DNA of 24,583 nucleotides from Clostridiales bacterium oral taxon 876 str. F0540 (GTDB taxonomy: Bacteria; Bacillota; Clostridia; Clostridiales; Clostridiaceae), in the NCBI GenBank assembly GCA_000466585.1, contig KE993473.1:282866-307448 (forward strand). Reading direction: 5' to 3'. Position 1 is the stretch's first letter, and the number at the start of each line of letters is the position of its first letter. Under the pieces are notes generated by a model, which was not told the origin of the DNA, ran no database searches, and saw nothing but the letters and a program-made list of their open reading frames with translations. Shown piece by piece: positions 1-6,502 of this stretch. A program made the translations under genes and the position numbers.

Positions 1-6
1 ATTGCT

Positions 7-29
7 CAGTGCTTCCGACTAAAAGGAGG
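7..29 (+). promoter_or_regulatory. Partial copy of the repeated leader motif (hairpin + RBS) before bceA
   Basis: The first bases of the window carry GTGCTTCCGACTAAAAGGAGG (9-29), with CAGT (7-10) able to face ACT (18-20), followed by the ribosome binding site of the ATPase gene at 37. It closely resembles motifs before the genes at 18320 (minus) and 20193 (plus). Only the 3' end is visible, so whether the large upstream stem of the other loci is also present cannot be judged. Confidence 0.5.
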
Positions 30-36
30 AATAAAC

Positions 37-798
37 ATGAATGATGTTTTAGTAGCTAAAAATTTAAAAAAAGTTTACGGTTCCAGGGGAAACGTGTATA
101 CCGCACTTCATGACATAAACTTAAATATTAGAGAAGGTGAATTTGTTGGAATAATGGGACCTTCCGGTGCCGGCAAGACTACTCTTTTAAATATAATTTC
201 AACTATAGATAAACCAAGCAGCGGTACTGTTACAATCGGCGGAGATGATATTGTAAAAATGAATGAGGAGAAGCTTTCACTTTTTAGAAGAAATAAGCTT
301 GGATTTATATTTCAAGATTTTAACTTATTAGATACCTTAACAGTTAAGGAAAATATTATACTTCCATTAACCCTTTCAAAAGTTAACATTAAAGAGATTG
401 AAAGTAGACTTAAAGAGGTTTCTATAAGCCTTGGAATAGATGATATTTTAAATAAGTATCCTTATGAAATATCCGGCGGTCAAAAGCAGAGAACTGCAGC
501 AGCGAGAGCTATTATAAACAAGCCGGCTCTTGTGCTTGCAGATGAACCGACGGGAGCTTTGGATTCGAAGTCTTCTACAGAACTTCTTCAATCACTTAAC
601 GATTTAAACGAAAATAATAATGCAACAATAATGATGGTAACTCATGATGCGTTTGCAGCAAGTTATTGCAAAAGAATAATCTTCATAAAGGATGGCTTAT
701 TATTTACTGAGCTTGTTCGTGGCTCTTCACGCAAGGAGTTCTTCCAAAAGATATTGGATGTATTAAAAACCTTAGGCGGCGGGCTTGATGATATGTAA
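37..798 (+). CDS. BceA-type ABC transporter ATP-binding protein
   Basis: ATPase subunit of a peptide-antibiotic (bacitracin/lantibiotic-type) resistance or sensing ABC transporter, acting at the inner face of the membrane with the permease encoded just downstream. Visible motifs in the 253 residues are Walker A GPSGAGKTT (41-49), Q-loop Q93, signature SGGQKQR (146-152), Walker B LVLADEP followed by TGALD (about 165-176) and switch His203. The C-terminal tail with EFFQKILDVLKTLGGG is characteristic of the BceA/YtsC/VraD branch. The ATG at 37 follows a strong AAAGGAGG site. The gap to the permease is 22 bases, so this is an operon. BceAB pairs are usually controlled by a neighbouring BceRS two-component system. 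None is visible here, but the upstream side is cut off by the window edge. Confidence 0.93.
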   Translation: MNDVLVAKNLKKVYGSRGNVYTALHDINLNIREGEFVGIMGPSGAGKTTLLNIISTIDKPSSGTVTIGGDDIVKMNEEKLSLFRRNKLGFIFQDFNLLDTLTVKENIILPLTLSKVNIKEIESRLKEVSISLGIDDILNKYPYEISGGQKQRTAAARAIINKPALVLADEPTGALDSKSSTELLQSLNDLNENNNATIMMVTHDAFAASYCKRIIFIKDGLLFTELVRGSSRKEFFQKILDVLKTLGGGLDDM

Positions 799-820
799 TA
801 AAAGAAAGGATTGATTTTAA

Positions 821-2755
821 GTGGGTCTATTTAACATAGCCTTTAAAAATATAAAACGAAACTTTTACAACTATTTTTTGTACTTTCTTTCAATGGTATT
901 CAGTATAATGATCTATTTCACTTTTACTTCAATACAATATAATACTCAGGTTCAAGAGCTTGTAGGCTCTTCTATGAAGCTTTCAACTGTTTTTAATTCC
1001 GCTGCAGTAGTTATTGCTATCTTCGTAGCAGTATTTATATGGTATTCAAATTCTTTCTTTACTAAAAAGAGAAAGAAGGAAATTGCTCTATACTCTCTTC
1101 TTGGAATTAGAAAAAAACAAATTGGAAGAATGTTATTCTATGAAAATATAGTTATGGGTATTGCAGCTTTACTTTTCGGAATTTTCATCGGTGGCCTTCT
1201 TTCAAAATTATTTATAATGCTATTAGTTAAGCTTATGGGTTTTTCTGCAGACATTGTATTTATAATATCTACAAAAGCAATTATAAATACATCAATAGTA
1301 TTTGCCATATTATTTTTAATTACTTCTATACATGGCTATAGACTAATTTATAAGTTTAAGTTAATAGAACTTTTTAAAGCTGAAAACCAAGGCGAAAAAG
1401 AACCGGAAGCCTCTATTATATTATCTATAGGCTCCATATTGTTTATTGGTGGAGGATACTTAGTATACACTAAAGGACTTCTTCTATTTGGTGCCTTCTC
1501 AGTGCTTATAACCTTGATTTTAACTGTGATTGGTACATTCATGCTTTTCTCTTCACTAACTTTATATATCATAAAGCTCTCACGGAAGAATAAGAAAAGA
1601 TACTATAAAGGCATAAATATGATAGGAACCTCTCAACTACTATACAGAATAAAAGGCAGTGCACGAACCTTAGCTACTATAGCGGTTCTAAGTGCAACTA
1701 CTCTTACAGCTATGGAGGTAAGCTCTAGTTTTTACTATGACTATTCAAATACTCTTGAAAAAGGCTATGCCTTCACTTATGCCTTAGCCGGTAATGATGA
1801 TGCTTTATACAAAAAAGTAGAAGATACAATAGCAAAATATCCAAATAATAAACTCTTGTCATCTGTAGATATTAATTTTGTAAAAGTAACCGGAACCTGG
1901 CCCAATGTCATGAAATCAAATTCTAATACACCATCAAATAAAACAAGCTTCTATATGTTATCAGAAAGCAAGTATAATGAAATTATAAAAGCATGGGGTA
2001 TTAAGGATAAAATTAAGATTAGTAATGCTGATGAAGCAGTTGTATTTGATCCTTATTATAGAAAGGCTTTCATGAATTCATATATAGGAAATACTATTAC
2101 AACAGATGGAAAGTCTATTAAAATTGTTGATTGCAAAGACTATTCTCTTGCAAATAACGGTATGATTAATGAAGCTATTGTAGTTAAAGATGAAGTTTAT
2201 AATAGTTATCTAAAAGATAATAATGTATACAGGATAAAAGGATACATTACAGCTAATAAAAAAGACAGTAAAAATCTTACTAAGGAGCTTGAAGGCATAG
2301 TACCAAATGAATTTACAAAATTTAATGGAGGATTCATTAAGTTTACCTCCTTCTATAACCAGTATATATCCGGATTTTCCTTTTCAGGGGTAATAATATT
2401 TATTGGAGCTTTCTTGGGCCTGCTTTTCCTAGTTGCTACAGGAAGCATAATATTTTTCAAACAACTGTCAGAAGCTAATGAGGACAAAAGCAGATATAGA
2501 ATTCTCAAAAATATCGGAGTGACAAACAAGGAAATTAGAGGCTCCATCAGCAAACAGATATTTATGATATTTGCACTTCCCTTAGCTGTTGGAATAATGC
2601 ACAGTTTAGTTGCTTCAACTCTATTAGAAAAAGCAATCAATACAAACTTGACAATGCCAATAATACTTACAATTAGTGCTTATTCAGTCATTTATATGAT
2701 TTACTACTTCTTGACTGTAAGCTCATACTATAATATCGTTAATTCAAAAAATTAG
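821..2755 (+). CDS. BceB-type ABC transporter permease (FtsX family)
   Basis: Membrane subunit of the BceAB-type transporter. The 644 residues match the family's usual size and layout: an N-terminal helix (about 18-38), three more helices before residue 180, further pairs up to about 300, then a large extracytoplasmic region (about 305-515) and a final cluster of three helices (about 520-640). The large loop is thought to recognise the peptide antibiotic and pass the signal to a BceS-type kinase. FtsX-like signatures are visible in both helix bundles, for example KKRKKEIALYSLLGIRKKQI and YRILKNIGVTNKEIRG. The start is GTG at 821, preceded by AAAGGA. A strong terminator directly follows the stop, which closes the two-gene operon. 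Confidence 0.93.
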   Translation: MGLFNIAFKNIKRNFYNYFLYFLSMVFSIMIYFTFTSIQYNTQVQELVGSSMKLSTVFNSAAVVIAIFVAVFIWYSNSFFTKKRKKEIALYSLLGIRKKQIGRMLFYENIVMGIAALLFGIFIGGLLSKLFIMLLVKLMGFSADIVFIISTKAIINTSIVFAILFLITSIHGYRLIYKFKLIELFKAENQGEKEPEASIILSIGSILFIGGGYLVYTKGLLLFGAFSVLITLILTVIGTFMLFSSLTLYIIKLSRKNKKRYYKGINMIGTSQLLYRIKGSARTLATIAVLSATTLTAMEVSSSFYYDYSNTLEKGYAFTYALAGNDDALYKKVEDTIAKYPNNKLLSSVDINFVKVTGTWPNVMKSNSNTPSNKTSFYMLSESKYNEIIKAWGIKDKIKISNADEAVVFDPYYRKAFMNSYIGNTITTDGKSIKIVDCKDYSLANNGMINEAIVVKDEVYNSYLKDNNVYRIKGYITANKKDSKNLTKELEGIVPNEFTKFNGGFIKFTSFYNQYISGFSFSGVIIFIGAFLGLLFLVATGSIIFFKQLSEANEDKSRYRILKNIGVTNKEIRGSISKQIFMIFALPLAVGIMHSLVASTLLEKAINTNLTMPIILTISAYSVIYMIYYFLTVSSYYNIVNSKN

Positions 2756-2758
2756 ACT

Positions 2759-2797
2759 AAAAACCCGCCAAAGCATTCGATCTCTTCGGCGGGTTTT
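2759..2797. terminator. Bidirectional rho-independent terminator between bceB and the DUF1836 gene
   Basis: AAAACCCGCC (from 2759) pairs perfectly with GGCGGGTTTT (ending about 2796). A-tracts and T-tracts lie on both sides, so the hairpin can stop transcription from the BceAB operon on the plus strand and from the convergent minus-strand gene ending at 2800. Confidence 0.9.
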
Positions 2798-2799
2798 TG

Positions 2800-3396
2800 C
2801 TAATCCTGATTATATTCATCGACTATTTTTCTAGCCAGCTTTTTAATAGCACTAGCCTGTGCTATAAGCGACATAACTATAAGAAAAACCAAAATTCTCT
2901 CTTCATCCGAGCCCTTTAGGCTATTATCCTTGATAATATCTTTAAGCTTGGATTCCTTAAAGTGATTTTCAGCCAGGAAATCATCAAACATCTCCATCTG
3001 AAGATCAGAAAAAATCTTATAAGCTTTTTCCCAAGACAATATATCATCGTTTCTATTATTAATATTATTAAAAGCAAGCCCAAAAACTTTTTTAATTTCT
3101 TCTGTAGTAAGTATTGGTCTCATATAACTTAAAAGCAAAAGCTGAGCCAAATGATCCTTGGTGTAACCCCTTTTCTTACCATCATCAGGTTTTGATATAA
3201 CTTCGCCTTTAATATAGTTTTGAACAATATTGCTTGTAAACTTTTCATCTTCAAACTTATCATTTAAGTAATCGATTACTTGTGACAAAAACAAATCATA
3301 GCGAGGTAGATCCTCGTAGGAAACAATGGTATTTTGTGCTATATCGCTTGCTATCTTTTTAATGTAATTAATATCAAATTCATTATTCTTTTCCAT
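2800..3396 (-). CDS. DUF1836 family protein, probable MerR-like DNA-binding regulator
   Basis: 198-residue soluble protein typical of the Firmicutes DUF1836 family. Residues about 50-95 (FTSNIVQNYIKGEVISKPDD through YTKDHLAQLLLLSYMRPIL) look like the winged helix-turn-helix half of MerR proteins, the reason the family is thought to bind DNA. The C-terminal half is helical and ends in a hydrophobic stretch rich in Ile, Leu and Ala (about 167-190), perhaps an oligomerisation segment. The ATG has a good GGAGG site seven bases upstream. It is monocistronic and divergent from the PspA operon at 3784, so it could regulate that operon, but this rests on position only. Confidence 0.8.
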   Translation of the reverse strand: MEKNNEFDINYIKKIASDIAQNTIVSYEDLPRYDLFLSQVIDYLNDKFEDEKFTSNIVQNYIKGEVISKPDDGKKRGYTKDHLAQLLLLSYMRPILTTEEIKKVFGLAFNNINNRNDDILSWEKAYKIFSDLQMEMFDDFLAENHFKESKLKDIIKDNSLKGSDEERILVFLIVMSLIAQASAIKKLARKIVDEYNQD

Positions 3397-3582
3397 AAAT
3401 TTGCCTCCTTGTATTTCTTAATGGTGTATAGTAGCTGCAAGCTATTATATACCTTATATCATTAACAGTAACTTCCAAGGATTATATTATGTCCTTACTT
3501 ATATTATAAGGTATGTTTAAACTTATTACAAGTTATATTTTATAAATACTTGATATGAAATATCGAGAAATAAATAGCAATC

Positions 3583-3614
3583 AAAAGATTGATAGAGATT
3601 AATCAATCTTTTTT
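3583..3614 (+). terminator. Orphan terminator-like hairpin
   Basis: AAAAGATTGAT (3583-3593) pairs perfectly with ATCAATCTTTT (3602-3612) around an 8-base loop and runs into TTTTTT (3609-3614). It has the form of a plus-strand terminator, but the nearest upstream gene is on the opposite strand. It may end a small RNA starting near 3420-3500 or be a relic. A 15-codon ATG frame (3555-3602) ends in its loop and right arm but has no ribosome binding site. Confidence 0.55.
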
Positions 3615-3662
3615 ATGTAAATGGTTGTTTGTTACGTAATATGCGTTTTTATTTAATTTGTA

Positions 3663-3683
3663 ATATAGTATTATGTACTATAT
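3663..3683. promoter_or_regulatory. Palindrome upstream of the PspA operon, possible operator
   Basis: ATATAGTA and TACTATAT form a perfect 8-bp inverted repeat with a 5-base spacer, about 100 bases upstream of the first gene of the operon. The size and symmetry suit a dimeric regulator such as a GntR- or MarR-like protein. No cognate protein can be assigned. An AT-rich chance palindrome is the alternative. Confidence 0.3.
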
Positions 3684-3783
3684 AATAAAAACATGAGCTG
3701 GTTAATACATATGAATAGGCAGTTTATCTAACACATGATATAATTGTAATATAATGTATTAATCTTTCTTGGGGGTGAAGGAA

Positions 3784-4422
3784 ATTAAAAAAAAGCGACA
3801 ACTCATATTTAGCTTAATTTTGGCTTTTCTGTTTGTATCTATAGATATTATAACACCTGGTATGTTTAGCAAGTATACAACAGGAAAAGACAGCCACATA
3901 GTATATGCTGCTCCAAAGGGTGGAAGTAGTTTTAAATCCAGCAGCTTCAGCAGCGGTTCAAAATCATCCAGTAGCTTTAGTGCTCCAAAGTCTTCGTCAG
4001 GAGGCTTTAAATCCGGAAGCTTCAGTACTCCAAAATCTTCTGGAAGCTCAAGCTCAAGTAGCAAATCCTCAGGAAGTTCAAGCTCAAGTTCTAGCAGTAA
4101 ATCATCTTCTGGAGGTTTTAAATCCGGCAGCTTCAGTACACCGAAGACCTTTCCTGGAAGCTCAAGCTCTTCAGGAAGCAGTACAAATAATTCTTCTTCG
4201 GGAAGCTACAGCTCAGGCAGCACAAAACGGAGCATTTTACCTATACCTATACCAATTCCATGGGGTAGTACACGACATTACAGTACACCCTTTGGAAGCT
4301 ATTACAGCGGACCAGGCCACATAGTAGGCAGTTTTTTTTCAGGGCTTCTTAGATTTATCATAATAATCATAGTTATAATAATAATTATAAAAATAATCAA
4401 AAATTCAAAAAGACGATTTTAA
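3784..4422 (+). CDS. Ser-rich, low-complexity membrane protein of the PspA operon
   Basis: Function unknown. The protein has a Lys-rich N-terminus and a hydrophobic segment (signal peptide or anchor), then about 130 residues dominated by Ser, Gly and Lys. The unit GGFKSGSFSTPK occurs twice, 111 bases apart (from about 4000 and 4111). The C-terminus is a nearly pure Ile/Val helix ending in KNSKRRF, a membrane anchor with a basic cytoplasmic tail. The start is unusual. A TTG at 3769 has no binding site, whereas GGGGGTGA (3771-3778) lies correctly before an in-frame ATT at 3784, giving a protein beginning KKKRQLIFSLILAF. That start is preferred but unproven. The pspA gene follows after 14 bases. 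Ser/Gly-rich membrane proteins often accompany PspA-type genes, so a role in membrane stress is plausible. Confidence 0.7.
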   Translation: MKKKRQLIFSLILAFLFVSIDIITPGMFSKYTTGKDSHIVYAAPKGGSSFKSSSFSSGSKSSSSFSAPKSSSGGFKSGSFSTPKSSGSSSSSSKSSGSSSSSSSSKSSSGGFKSGSFSTPKTFPGSSSSSGSSTNNSSSGSYSSGSTKRSILPIPIPIPWGSTRHYSTPFGSYYSGPGHIVGSFFSGLLRFIIIIIVIIIIIKIIKNSKRRF

Positions 4423-4436
4423 AGGAGGATTTTAAA

Positions 4437-5087
4437 ATGGGAGTATTCGACAGAATATCAAATATCTTAAGAGCAAAGGTGAATAATGCAATAGACGACA
4501 TGGAGAATCCGGTTGAACTATTGGATCAAAAAATCAGAGACATGGAAGAAAGTATGAATAATGCTAAGCTTTCCTCAGCACAAATCTTAGGAAATGTTCA
4601 TGAAATTGAAAAGAAGATGGAAGCTGCAGAAAAGGAATCAAAAGATTGGGACAATAAAGTTAGACTTGCAATGGGCAAAGGTGATGAAGAATTAGCTAAA
4701 AAAGCTCTTGCTAAAAAGCTTGATGCTGATAAAAGCTATTCAAGCTTAAAATCAAGCTACGAAGATGCTCGTGCAAAGGCTGAAGCTATCAAAACCAAAC
4801 TTAGAGAGCTTGACGAAGAAATTGAACAGACTAGAAGATATAGAGACGAAGCTGCTGCTAGATATAATAATGCAGAAGCTACTGGCAAGGTAAATGAAAT
4901 TCTTGCAAATGTTGATACAAAGAACAATAAAATAAACATGGATGACATTGAAAGAAAAATTCAAAAGAAAGAAGCTTATGCTGAAGGTCTTGGCGAGTTA
5001 AAAACAGACAACACTCTTGAAGATGAATTTAAGAAGCTTGAAGAAGTTGACTTAGAAGAAGAACTTAAAAAATATAAACAGCAATAG
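4437..5087 (+). CDS. pspA: PspA/IM30 (phage shock protein A) family protein
   Basis: Peripheral membrane protein of the PspA/Vipp1 (ESCRT-III-like) family, which coats and stabilises stressed cytoplasmic membrane. The 216 residues fit the family. The N-terminal amphipathic helix MGVFDRISNILRAKVNNAID is followed by the family hallmark ENPVELLDQKIRDMEE (about 23-38) and by long Lys/Glu/Ala-rich coiled coils up to about 150. A shorter acidic C-terminal helix (DNTLEDEFKKLEEVDLEEEL) ends the protein. The ATG has an AAAGGAGG site. It is the middle gene of three, with gaps of 14 and 8 bases. Its stop codon overlaps the binding site of the next gene (TAGGTGA), suggesting translational coupling. Confidence 0.95.
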   Translation: MGVFDRISNILRAKVNNAIDDMENPVELLDQKIRDMEESMNNAKLSSAQILGNVHEIEKKMEAAEKESKDWDNKVRLAMGKGDEELAKKALAKKLDADKSYSSLKSSYEDARAKAEAIKTKLRELDEEIEQTRRYRDEAAARYNNAEATGKVNEILANVDTKNNKINMDDIERKIQKKEAYAEGLGELKTDNTLEDEFKKLEEVDLEEELKKYKQQ

Positions 5088-5095
5088 GTGATGTA

Positions 5096-5749
5096 ATGGG
5101 AAGAGCAGAAGAGTTTTTAAAGCATGAAAAGGAGCGTTATGGTAAGGTCTATGTTGACCTTACCTACGCTGTAGATAATGTATCTTCTTTTGTAGATAAA
5201 GAAGATCTTAACAGAAGAAAATATGTTACTAAACTTCCTGTTTTAAAGAAATACATTGATCTAGTTGAATCAGCAGAAAGAGAAGCTCATAAAAAAGGCG
5301 GTTTCTTAAATTTCTTCAACGATGACAAATATATTGATTTATTAAATTCCTATAAGAAGGATAACTTTGAAGCACTGAATCAGCTTGAACACTGCAGCCA
5401 GTGTGTTCACAGAAACTGTACCGAAAGTAAATTCGACGGCTGTCTTGGCTGCCGAGAAAATTCAAAAATAGTATATTGCGATCATGAAAGAATAAATGTA
5501 ACTTTTCACGATAATTGGATACTTACACTTAATAACGATAGAACTGGTGATGTGGATAGACACAAAGTGCTTGCAACACTTCAGGATGTCGTTAAAGATC
5601 AAAAATATATTATTATAGAGAATATAAGAACTGATGAAAAATTTGTTCTTTATTACTATCCGGGAATCACTGAGGATACTTATGGTGAAATAAGCGATGC
5701 TGAAGAATTTGATTTTATAGTTTCAACTTATCAAAGCGTGGAACCTTAA
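5096..5749 (+). CDS. Cys-cluster protein of unknown function, last gene of the PspA operon
   Basis: Not recognised as a named family. The 217-residue protein is soluble, with no membrane segment. An N-terminal helical part (1-95) is followed by a cluster C100-x2-C103-x4-C108-x7-C116-x2-C119 and then C128-D-H130, which looks like a zinc-binding or redox site. A beta-rich C-terminal domain (about 130-217) contains the stretch VLYYYPGITEDTYGEISDAE. The ATG lies 8 bases after pspA and its AGGTGA site overlaps the pspA stop, so it is very probably co-translated. A good terminator follows at 5767. From context it may act in the same membrane-stress response, for example as a redox- or metal-responsive partner of PspA, but this is inference. 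Confidence 0.85.
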   Translation: MGRAEEFLKHEKERYGKVYVDLTYAVDNVSSFVDKEDLNRRKYVTKLPVLKKYIDLVESAEREAHKKGGFLNFFNDDKYIDLLNSYKKDNFEALNQLEHCSQCVHRNCTESKFDGCLGCRENSKIVYCDHERINVTFHDNWILTLNNDRTGDVDRHKVLATLQDVVKDQKYIIIENIRTDEKFVLYYYPGITEDTYGEISDAEEFDFIVSTYQSVEP

Positions 5750-5766
5750 AGGATCATTGCACATAT

Positions 5767-5797
5767 AAAAAGCACAGACTATTGCTCTGTGCTTTTT
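5767..5797 (+). terminator. Terminator of the PspA operon
   Basis: AAAAGCACAGA (from 5767) pairs with TCTGTGCTTTT (ending about 5795) and is followed by further T residues, 18 bases after the stop of the Cys-cluster gene. Confidence 0.92.
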
Positions 5798-5814
5798 TGT
5801 ATGTCTATTAAGTT

Positions 5815-6028
5815 TTAACCTATCTCAAGGAGTTGCTCACCTGAATTCTTAAACACATCTATAAACAACTCAACCAATTCCGAATTAAACTGCCTTCCCT
5901 TTTCTTCTTTCAAAATCTGTACTGCCCTCTCATAACCTAAGCTTTTTCTGTAAACTCTATTTGAAGTCATTGCATCAAAGGCATCTGCTATTGCAATAAT
6001 TTGCTCTCCTAAAGGGATTTAATCTTCA
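5815..6028 (-). pseudogene. Truncated HD-GYP gene (3' remnant, paralogue of the gene at 7484)
   Basis: On the minus strand this stretch encodes the C-terminus of an HD-GYP protein. It is closely similar to the last 70 or so residues of the intact gene at 7484-8665, including QIIAIADAFDAMTSNRVYR, KSLGYERAVQIL, EEKGRQFNSELV and the final LEIG plus stop. Similarity fades near 6028, and the frame meets an in-frame TAA where the intact gene has the GAG of EDEIPLG. The HDIGK and HHERWDGRGYP catalytic motifs and everything upstream are missing, so this is a dead fragment. It has the same orientation as the intact copy about 1.67 kb away. The two flank the caspase remnant and the PepSY-like gene. Confidence 0.88.
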
Positions 6029-6119
6029 TTTCATTTTAAAAGTCTATATTATTTTCAATTATAATGCATATTAAGTAAATAAATACTGTAATACATTTTT
6101 ATTGATTGCATTCCATATA

Positions 6120-6148
6120 TTGACATACATTTATTGCTACTTTATAAT
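6120..6148 (+). promoter_or_regulatory. Perfect consensus sigma-A promoter
   Basis: TTGACA (6120-6125) and TATAAT (6143-6148) are separated by exactly 17 bases, an unmutated match to the housekeeping consensus. Transcription would start near 6155, cross the caspase-like remnant and reach the secreted-protein gene at 6503. No terminator is seen between them, so this is the likely promoter of that gene, with a leader of about 350 bases. Confidence 0.65.
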
Positions 6149-6225
6149 ATATTCAAAGATAGCTACTAAACTATTAATATCACATATTATATAAATAGAC
6201 ATATTGTTTGTACGCAAACGTGTGA

Positions 6226-6486
6226 ACTGTTACGATATTATTTGGAAATAATTCTGCATCTCTATCAAATATGAAACTAACACATTATTCTGCATGCGAA
6301 TCTGCATGAGCAAGCCCCACATTTAGTAATTTATTAGACAAAACAACCAATTTAGAAGCTCAATGCAGCATAGGTTTTTATAATACTATAGAAACTTATC
6401 CAGGTAATGATTTTGATAATGCCTTCTTTAGTTATGTAGTTTCGTTTAAATCTGGAGTTTCATCAACTTTGTATTTAAGAAATTAA
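6226..6486 (+). pseudogene. Remnant of a caspase-like (C14/C25-type) peptidase domain
   Basis: Read in the frame ending at the TAA of 6484-6486, this stretch gives TVTILFGNNSASLSNMKLT, HYSACESA, a TGA at 6307, then ASPTFSNLLDKTTNLEAQCS, IGFYNTIETYPGNDFDNAFF, SYVVSFKSGVSSTLYLRN and stop. The order SACxSA, then an NLL..GAxxxIGF-like strand, then FDNAFFSYV is how the C-terminal half of bacterial caspase-like and gingipain-like domains looks, with the Cys of ACESA as nucleophile. A second in-frame TGA lies at 6223 and no start or N-terminal half (with the catalytic His) is found, so the gene is broken. It ends 16 bases before the next gene, which suggests a former operon. The family call comes from motif reading only. 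Confidence 0.6.
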
Positions 6487-6502
6487 ATATAGGAGGTAAA
6501 AT

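Larger units (their letters stand above)
3397..3783. other. Divergent intergenic region with several inverted repeats
   Basis: This 387-base AT-rich spacer separates the DUF1836 gene from the PspA operon and contains no convincing gene. It holds an imperfect palindrome with arms GTATA..TAGC and GCTA..TATAC (3426-3452), a 9-bp repeat TACCTTATA (3450-3458) facing TATAAGGTA (3505-3513), an orphan terminator-like hairpin (3583-3614) and a compact palindrome ATATAGTA-5-TACTATAT (3663-3683). TATAAT-like boxes occur at 3739-3744 and 3750-3755 (plus) and 3444-3449 (minus), but no good -35 box is spaced correctly for any of them. Confidence 0.5.

Noticed and set aside
3555..3602. 15-codon open frame ending in the orphan hairpin
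   Set aside because: There is no ribosome binding site and no recognisable product.
3905..4324. 139-codon open frame overlapping the Ser-rich gene in another frame
   Set aside because: It arises because AGC/TCA/AGT repeats keep the shifted frame open. It gives an Ala/Gln/Val-rich sequence without family features and has no ribosome binding site.
6307..6309. TGA in the caspase-like frame as a possible selenocysteine codon
   Set aside because: The position follows the catalytic Cys motif, where the family has no Cys or Sec. No SECIS-like hairpin is evident, and a second TGA at 6223 plus the missing N-terminus point to decay.
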